Shown here in pieces: positions 59,435 through 64,000 of a DNA stretch of 64,000 nt. The first letter of the stretch is position 1, and each line of letters starts with the position of its first letter. The notes beneath the pieces are model-generated. The model had not been told where the DNA came from and made no database searches. It was given only the letters and a program-made list of their open reading frames with translations. The DNA is from Mucilaginibacter sp. PPCGB 2223. Its GTDB lineage: Bacteria; Bacteroidota; Bacteroidia; Sphingobacteriales; Sphingobacteriaceae. The DNA is taken from NCBI RefSeq assembly GCF_001705515.1, contig NZ_MDJS01000001.1, forward strand, positions 1,054,001-1,118,000, given 5' to 3'. Position numbers and translations under genes: made by a program.

Positions 59435-60622
59435 ATGAAATACACCCGGGCCTTAGATAATTATCGCGAAAAGATTGCCAGCGTAAATGCCGGCGAAATG
59501 GTACTCAACATGGGGCCGCAGCACCCGTCTACCCACGGGGTTTTACGCCTGGAGCTGATTACCGACGGCGAGATAGTACGCGAGGTTATCCCACACATCG
59601 GCTACCTGCACCGCTGTTTTGAAAAGCATGCCGAGTCGCTCACATACCAGCAAACCATCCCTTTTACCGACCGGATGGACTACCTGGCATCGATGAATAA
59701 CAGCCACGCGTTTGTAATGGGTGTTGAACGGATGATGGGCATTGACCACGACATCCCAAAAAGGATTGAATACATCCGGGTTTTAGTTTGCGAATTGAAC
59801 CGTATTGCATCGCACCTGATCGCTATTGGCACTTATGGGATCGACATCGGCGCTTTTACGCCATTTTTGTGGTGCTTCCGCGATCGTGAGCACATTATGG
59901 GGATGCTGGAATGGGCCTCGGGTTCGCGTATGCTGTATAATTATATTTGGGTGGGCGGTTTATTTTACGATTTGCCCGTAGGTTTTGAAGAACGTTGCGC
60001 TGAGTTCATCACCTATTTTAAGCCCAAGATGATTGAACTAAACAAATTACTTACTGATAATCAAGTATTTATAAACCGCACTGCTAACGTGGGCGTGCTC
60101 CCGCTTGATGTAGCTATTAACTATGGTTGCAGTGGCCCGATGCTTCGCGGATCGGGACTAAAGTACGATCTGAGACGCATCGACGGTTACTCGGTTTACC
60201 CGGAACTGGAGTTTGACGTACCTGTGGGCACCGGGTTGATGGGCAGCGTTGGCGATTGCTGGGACAGGTATAAGGTAAGGGTTGATGAGATAGAGCAATC
60301 TGTAAAAATTATAGAACAATGTCTTGACCGTCTCACAAAAGAACTAAAACGCACACCGGATTTTGACCCGCGTGCCAGGCTACCGCGCAAAATCACACCA
60401 AAAGCACAGGATTTTTATGTGCGCGCTGAAAACCCTAAAGGCGAACTGGGTTTTTATTTTGTTGCCGATGGTAAAAGCGAGATACCATTCCGCGTAAAAT
60501 CGCGCGGGCCGAGTTTTAACAACCTTTCGGTACTCCCCGCCATGGCGCAAGGTGTAATGATAGCTGATCTGATTGCCATCGTTGGTTCGATAGATTTTGT
60601 TTTGGGAGAAGTGGACCGGTGA
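59435..60622 (+). CDS. nuoD: NADH-quinone oxidoreductase subunit D
   Basis: 395 residues from [20 protein letters not shown]; the earlier ATG at 59363 would add a hydrophobic stretch not found in Nuo[61 protein letters not shown] and [12 protein letters not shown] at the end match the 49-kDa quinone-site subunit of complex I. No other nuo gene lies in this window, so it is separated from its operon or is an extra copy. Confidence 0.95.
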   Translation: MKYTRALDNYREKIASVNAGEMVLNMGPQHPSTHGVLRLELITDGEIVREVIPHIGYLHRCFEKHAESLTYQQTIPFTDRMDYLASMNNSHAFVMGVERMMGIDHDIPKRIEYIRVLVCELNRIASHLIAIGTYGIDIGAFTPFLWCFRDREHIMGMLEWASGSRMLYNYIWVGGLFYDLPVGFEERCAEFITYFKPKMIELNKLLTDNQVFINRTANVGVLPLDVAINYGCSGPMLRGSGLKYDLRRIDGYSVYPELEFDVPVGTGLMGSVGDCWDRYKVRVDEIEQSVKIIEQCLDRLTKELKRTPDFDPRARLPRKITPKAQDFYVRAENPKGELGFYFVADGKSEIPFRVKSRGPSFNNLSVLPAMAQGVMIADLIAIVGSIDFVLGEVDR

Positions 60623-60661
60623 GAATAGAATCAAGAAGCAAGAGTTAAGAAGCAAGATAAA
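60623..60661. repeat. Word repeat (AAGAAGCAAGA), single arm
   Basis: After nuoD, AATCAAGAAGCAAGAGTTAA then GAAGCAAGATAAAAA: the word AAGAAGCAAGA occurs twice. No inverse arm; a terminator follows at 60678. Confidence 0.6.
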
Positions 60662-60677
60662 AACACGTTCTAAAACA

Positions 60678-60712
60678 AAAAAGCCTTAGCTGATAAACAG
60701 CTAAGGCTTTTT
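60678..60712. terminator. Bidirectional terminator
   Basis: AAAAAGCCTTAGCTG (60678-60692) and CAGCTAAGGCTTTTT (60698-60712) form a perfect 15-bp stem with a five-base loop, between nuoD and the convergent protease gene. Confidence 0.95.
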
Positions 60713-60737
60713 ATTAATACCGTATTTTTGAAAGTGT

Positions 60738-61835
60738 TTACCGGTTATACACCTTAACCATAAAAATATAGTTCTGCACCTTATCTATCTGTTGGGTACG
60801 GCTTAAGTTAGCTATACGGCTTTTTGTATTTAAAGACAATTTATTGATCAGCGAATCGGACTGAACCGCTTTTAATAAATATTTTGATTTAACAGCATAA
60901 GAAGCTCCTTCAATTTTATTACTGATCACCCCTACCACATTACCTTTACTGTCAAGCAGCGGTCCGCCACTATTCCCAAAGTTAACATCCATCGAGGCTA
61001 ACTGATATTTTAAGGTGTCGCCTTTTAGTCCGTTTGCGGAGCTCAAATAGCCTTTATTGTAAACAGGTTCGTCGGCATCATTTTTCGAATAACCGATAGT
61101 AAACAAATCTTCTCCTAAGCTTGATTTACCTTTCTTAAAGCCATAAGGCAAAGTGCCTAATGATTTAAACGAGCCATCGGTGATTTTAAGCACAGCAAGA
61201 TCAGAAGCAGGATCGACAGAAACAATTTTAGCATGGTAACCCTCGCCGTTTGCATTTTGAACGTAAACAGAATCCGCACCTTGTACAACGTGAAAGTTAG
61301 TTGCGATATAGCCATCGGGCGACAAAGCAAAACCGGTACCCACGCCGGCATAGTTGCTTGGTGCACCCTGGTTATGGTTATTAATATGGCTGATAGAAGT
61401 TGCAAAACTTTTATTGGTTTGTTTTATCCTTTCAACATCCTTCTTTAAGTTGATATAAGCATCATCCTGTTTAAGCGATTTAAAGTAACCTGTTACAAAC
61501 AAGGCGCTTAAAACCGCAAATATGGCAACTGAAGCCGCCAGCGATATTTTTGAATGATGATTGCGCCAGATGCGTACGATAAGCGAAGGATGATGCACGA
61601 ACTCATCTTTAAGCGCCTGCACATCAATTTCGTTATGGATGGCGTTCAGCATGCCTTCAAACTCAACCCGCTCGCCATATTGTTTCAGCCTCTCGGTAAA
61701 TTGCTGGTGTTCAATAACACGACTGTCTACGGCCGGGTTATCATGGCGCAGCATTTCGAAGCGGGCGCGTTCGTCGGCGTTCATTTCGCCGTTCAAATAC
61801 CGTTCGATAACCGATAATAATTCAATGTCGCTCAT
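60738..61835 (-). CDS. Membrane-anchored trypsin-like (S1C) protease with anti-sigma-type cytoplasmic N-domain
   Basis: 365 residues in three parts. Residues 1-95 are cytoplasmic, with the ELLSVIERYLNGEMNADERARFE pattern typical of anti-sigma N-termini (read in pieces: VIERYLNGEMN, ADERARFE). A membrane helix follows at 97-117. The periplasmic part (165-320) is a DegP-like protease with H182 (ATNFHVVQGAD), D212 (DPASDLAVLKI) and S289 (FGNSGGPLL). No PDZ domain. It follows the sigma gene at 61851 by 15 bases, so it is probably both its anti-sigma partner and a protease, which is unusual. Confidence 0.88.
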   Translation of the reverse strand: MSDIELLSVIERYLNGEMNADERARFEMLRHDNPAVDSRVIEHQQFTERLKQYGERVEFEGMLNAIHNEIDVQALKDEFVHHPSLIVRIWRNHHSKISLAASVAIFAVLSALFVTGYFKSLKQDDAYINLKKDVERIKQTNKSFATSISHINNHNQGAPSNYAGVGTGFALSPDGYIATNFHVVQGADSVYVQNANGEGYHAKIVSVDPASDLAVLKITDGSFKSLGTLPYGFKKGKSSLGEDLFTIGYSKNDADEPVYNKGYLSSANGLKGDTLKYQLASMDVNFGNSGGPLLDSKGNVVGVISNKIEGASYAVKSKYLLKAVQSDSLINKLSLNTKSRIANLSRTQQIDKVQNYIFMVKVYNR

Positions 61836-61850
61836 TTCAATCTCTCCTGT

Positions 61851-62420
61851 TTACTTTTGCTGAAAAAACAATTTTTTCAGCCTTTGCAGGCATTTATACT
61901 TCTGGGTTTTGGCATTATCAGCATTGGTATAGCCAAATTTTTCGCAGATCTCCTGCATAGATCTGTTCTTGATATAAAAATCTTCAATAATGGTTTTACA
62001 AGGTTCGCCCAGCTCGCGCAGGGCGCCTTCCATTTTATCAAATTGAATATCCCTCTCTTCGTGCGATACCAGGTCTTCATCAACGGGCAGGTATTCCTGA
62101 AAATCGTGGATATCACCTCCGTATTTGCTCATCTGGTTCAAACGTTTTAACCAAAGCCTTCGGCAGATTGAGTAAATATAAGTTTTTAACTTGCTACTTA
62201 ACTCAAAGTTACCCGATTTAACCTTATTATAAAGAACGATAATAGCTTCCTGATAAATATCCTTAGCCTCGTCTTCGTTACCGTTATTACTGATAATTAA
62301 TTGGAGCACCATCGGAAAGTAGGCTATATATATGCGTTTGAGCATACTTTCCGAATTGTTAAGTATGCCTAAAATAGCTTCGTTGTCGGTTGGTGCTAAA
62401 ATATTTGTATTCTTATTCAC
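61851..62420 (-). CDS. ECF-type sigma-70 family RNA polymerase sigma factor
   Basis: 189 residues. Region 2: IYIAYFPMVLQLIISNNGNE, DEAKDIYQEAIIVLYNKVKS, LKTYIYSICRRLWLKRLNQM. Region 4: LGEPCKTIIEDFYIKNRSMQ, EICEKFGYTNADNAKTQKYK. This group is common in Bacteroidota. First gene of a two-gene unit with the membrane protease. The 266-base gap upstream (62421-62686) is AT-rich and holds promoters for this gene and the first small lipoprotein. Confidence 0.92.
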   Translation of the reverse strand: MNKNTNILAPTDNEAILGILNNSESMLKRIYIAYFPMVLQLIISNNGNEDEAKDIYQEAIIVLYNKVKSGNFELSSKLKTYIYSICRRLWLKRLNQMSKYGGDIHDFQEYLPVDEDLVSHEERDIQFDKMEGALRELGEPCKTIIEDFYIKNRSMQEICEKFGYTNADNAKTQKYKCLQRLKKLFFQQK

Positions 62421-62686
62421 TCTTAATACGCTTTATACCAAATGGTAACCCAATAATTTTTAAATAATGAAGAGTCGCCAGGTTCAAAAAAAACAAAAAA
62501 CGAACGTTAATGCCAGTATATTTTGTCAACATCAGGTGCAATGCTGCCTGGTATGAATATAAAGCCGTCATTTTCAATTGATTCTCTTCATAAGTAAAAA
62601 AATTAAAAAAAGTAGTTAAATACAAGGTTACCTTTTTAAGAATTGGGTATTAAGGTTAAATTATTAATTAAATAACGAGCAATCCA

Positions 62687-62866
62687 ATGAAAAACTCAAT
62701 CAAATTAGGCGCAGTAGCTTTAGTAGTAGCTGTAGCTTTTGCAGCTTGCGGTGGTAATAAATCAGCTTCGACTGTTGATTCAACCGTTGTTAAAAAAGAT
62801 TCGACTGTTAAAGTTGACAGCGTAAAAGCCGACACTACTAAAAAAGACACTACTAAAAAAATGTAA
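62687..62866 (+). CDS. Small lipoprotein 1 of tandem family (59 residues)
   Basis: MKNSIKLGAVALVVAVAFAA then C21 as lipid-modified residue, followed by GGNKSAS and a Ser/Thr/Lys/Asp/Val-rich tail ending DTTKKDTTKKM. It is under the usual size cut-off but clearly belongs to the family of the next three genes: nearly identical signal peptide, and the same Lys-Lys-Met end. Function unknown. It has its own terminator. Confidence 0.85.
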   Translation: MKNSIKLGAVALVVAVAFAACGGNKSASTVDSTVVKKDSTVKVDSVKADTTKKDTTKKM

Positions 62867-62890
62867 TTCATTTTTTTAAGTGATTAATTA

Positions 62891-62926
62891 AAAGGCTGAA
62901 CAGATATATCTGTTCAGCCTTTTTTT
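62891..62926 (+). terminator. Intrinsic terminator after lipoprotein 1
   Basis: AAAGGCTGAACAG and inverse CTGTTCAGCCTTT around ATATAT, a perfect palindrome, then a T-run. Confidence 0.95.
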
Positions 62927-63023
62927 ATGTATTATTTTTAAAATTTACAGCGTTTTTTTTCTTTTTGATACTAAACTCCTATATTTAAGCATTAAAGTTT
63001 AAACTAATCACAATTAAAAAAAA

Positions 63024-63224
63024 ATGAAAAACACACTAAAATTAGGCGCTTTAGCTTTGGCTTTAGCTGTTTCTTTTGCTTCTTGCTCGGGTTCAAAATC
63101 AACTTCAGCTACCGATTCGACAGCTAAAACCAGCCCGGACACCGCTACCAAACCACACCCGGATACCGCAAAACACGACACCAGCAAAATGAAAATGGCT
63201 GATACTACTAAGAAAAAAATGTAA
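63024..63224 (+). CDS. Small lipoprotein 2 of tandem family (66 residues)
   Basis: Signal MKNTLKLGALALALAVSFAS, lipobox C21, then SGSKSTSATDST and a low-complexity tail with two PDTA units, KHDTSKMKMADTTKKKM at the end. The tail shares KMKMADTTKKKM with lipoprotein 4. Likely anchored to the inner leaflet of the outer membrane or the inner membrane, with a flexible positively charged tail. Role unknown. Confidence 0.85.
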   Translation: MKNTLKLGALALALAVSFASCSGSKSTSATDSTAKTSPDTATKPHPDTAKHDTSKMKMADTTKKKM

Positions 63225-63242
63225 TTCTGATCTTACAGAATT

Positions 63243-63279
63243 AAAAAAGGGTAGACAAATTTTTGTTTACCCTTTTTTA
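63243..63279 (+). terminator. Intrinsic terminator after lipoprotein 2
   Basis: AAAAAAGGGTAGACAAA pairs with TTTGTTTACCCTTTTTT, one G-U, followed by ATTGG. Confidence 0.9.
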
Positions 63280-63368
63280 TTGGCTGTATTATCAAGCGAT
63301 ATAATTGGGTTACCTTTTAACATCAATGTGTATTAAATAATAATTAATCACAATTAAAAACTTAAAAA

Positions 63369-63557
63369 ATGAAAAAATCGATCAAATTAGGCGCTTTGGC
63401 TCTGGCTTTAGCCGTTTCTTTTGCTTCTTGCGAGGGCAAAAAATCTTCTGCTACAGGTGACACTACTGTTAAAGCTGCAAAAGACAGTGGCACTACAACC
63501 CTTCCTCCGCCAGATACTTCAAAAAAACCGGTCGATACTGCTAAAAAGAAAATGTAA
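63369..63557 (+). CDS. Small lipoprotein 3 of tandem family (62 residues)
   Basis: Signal MKKSIKLGALALALAVSFAS, C21, then EGKKSSATGDTTVKAAKDSG, a PPPDTSKKPVDTA segment and the KKKM end. It differs most in the tail (a proline run), showing that signal and end are conserved while the middle varies. Confidence 0.85.
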   Translation: MKKSIKLGALALALAVSFASCEGKKSSATGDTTVKAAKDSGTTTLPPPDTSKKPVDTAKKKM

Positions 63558-63576
63558 TTTTTAAAGTATTAACAGT

Positions 63577-63626
63577 AAAAAGGTAATCTTTTCATTTTTT
63601 TTCAAATGATTGGGTTACCTTTTTTT
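63577..63626 (+). terminator. Intrinsic terminator after lipoprotein 3
   Basis: AAAAAGGTAA pairs with TTACCTTTTT, with an inner stem TCATTT/AAATGA. The same GGTTACC right arm precedes the next gene. Confidence 0.75.
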
Positions 63627-63673
63627 ATTTTGGGTATTAAGCGGTAACTATTAATCACTTTAAAACAAAAAAA

Positions 63674-63883
63674 ATGAAAAATTCAATCAAATTAGGTGCT
63701 TTAGCTTTGGCTTTAGCTGTTTCTTTCGCTTCTTGCTCGGGCAAAAAATCAACTTCGGCTGCCGACTCAACTGCTAAAGCTGACTCTGCTGCTAAAATGG
63801 CTGCTGACAGCACTAAGAAAGACACTACCAAAAAAGACACTGCCAAAATGAAAATGGCTGACACTACCAAGAAAAAAATGTAA
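63674..63883 (+). CDS. Small lipoprotein 4 of tandem family (69 residues)
   Basis: Signal MKNSIKLGALALALAVSFAS, C21, then SGKKSTSAADSTAKADSAAK, MAADSTKKDTTKKDTAK and the KMKMADTTKKKM end shared with lipoprotein 2. Lys/Asp/Thr units are repeated (KKDTTKKDTAK), which suggests tail growth by slippage or unequal exchange. Confidence 0.85.
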   Translation: MKNSIKLGALALALAVSFASCSGKKSTSAADSTAKADSAAKMAADSTKKDTTKKDTAKMKMADTTKKKM

Positions 63884-63907
63884 TCGACCTTTTTCTGGAA
63901 AGAAATC

Positions 63908-63940
63908 AAAAACCGCTGTGAAATTCGCAGCGGTTTTTTT
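63908..63940 (+). terminator. Intrinsic terminator after lipoprotein 4
   Basis: AAAAACCGCTG (63908-63918) pairs with CAGCGGTTTTT (63928-63938), then more T. Confidence 0.95.
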
Positions 63941-63964
63941 GTGTCACAACTTATTGATTGCAAA

Positions 63965-63999
63965 AAAAATCCCTGCAAAGGTAATTTGCAGGGATTTTT
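63965..63999. terminator. Second, bidirectional terminator at the window edge
   Basis: AAAAATCCCTGCAAA (63965-63979) and TTTGCAGGGATTTTT (63985-63999) form a perfect 15-bp stem. It probably serves a convergent gene that starts beyond the window. Confidence 0.85.
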
Positions 64000-64000
64000 A

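Noticed and set aside
63655..63978. Minus-strand ORF of 107 codons across lipoprotein 4, and similar minus ORF at 62668
   Set aside because: They mirror the low-complexity lipoprotein genes, which have signal peptides, terminators and paralogues on the plus strand.
1..64000. tRNA, rRNA, tmRNA or prophage genes
   Set aside because: None was recognised on reading; no conserved tRNA arms with CCA-adjacent structure or phage genes were found. A tRNAscan/Infernal run would be decisive.

Overview
The window looks like chromosome from a Bacteroidota bacterium of the Sphingobacteriaceae, most likely Mucilaginibacter or a close relative. That placement is inferred from gene content and family resemblance; no database search was run. 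Supporting signs are promoters of the TTTG / TAnnTTTG type, few Shine-Dalgarno sequences, many SPII lipoproteins, the Pseudomonas stutzeri-type RhaI with a fused aldolase/dehydrogenase, and a his operon in the order G-D-C-B-H-A-F-IE.

Layout. 1-10 kb: a minus-strand L-rhamnose operon (rhaT, aldolase/dehydrogenase, rhaM, rhaI, kinase) that ends in a secreted sulfatase, with a divergent GntR regulator. 10-17 kb: an Rrf2 regulator and an assimilatory sulfate-reduction operon (sulfite reductase, siroheme-synthase/TSUP fusion, cysH, cysD, cysN) behind a Cys-Cys leader peptide with a terminator. 17-28 kb: housekeeping and accessory genes (YceI, YciO, recR, a sodium/solute symporter, LOG, MsrB, AraC/SDR, a MauG-type peroxidase). 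28-32 kb: trpD-F-B-A behind a Trp-Trp-Trp leader and attenuator. 32-42 kb: Kir channel, pseudouridine synthase, response regulator, TlpA-like protein, gatB, alaS, MerR. 42-50 kb: the complete his operon behind a His-rich leader. 50-57 kb: class A beta-lactamase, WD40, GNAT, AlbA_2, flavin reductase and metE under a cobalamin riboswitch, with a divergent Lrp regulator. 58-64 kb: two sigma factors with anti-sigma-type partners, a lone nuoD, and a tandem array of four small lipoproteins.

Three observations stand out. First, the his operon has been invaded by a small element: a DUF559 endonuclease-like gene lies between two inverted 27-bp G/C-palindromic boxes and is translationally fused to hisF. 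A second, ORF-less pair of the same boxes forms the end of hisF and the start of hisIE. Second, the his, trp and cys operons each carry a ribosome-sensing leader peptide; the cys one, with tandem Cys codons, a terminator and a matching antiterminator, is the least expected. Third, about ten intergenic spacers are built from short words repeated in direct and inverted orientation (for example GTCCATAG, GAACAAGGAA, TCCGGAAAGTC), with a different word at most loci, and their origin is unexplained.

No rRNA, tRNA, CRISPR array, transposase or prophage genes were seen.
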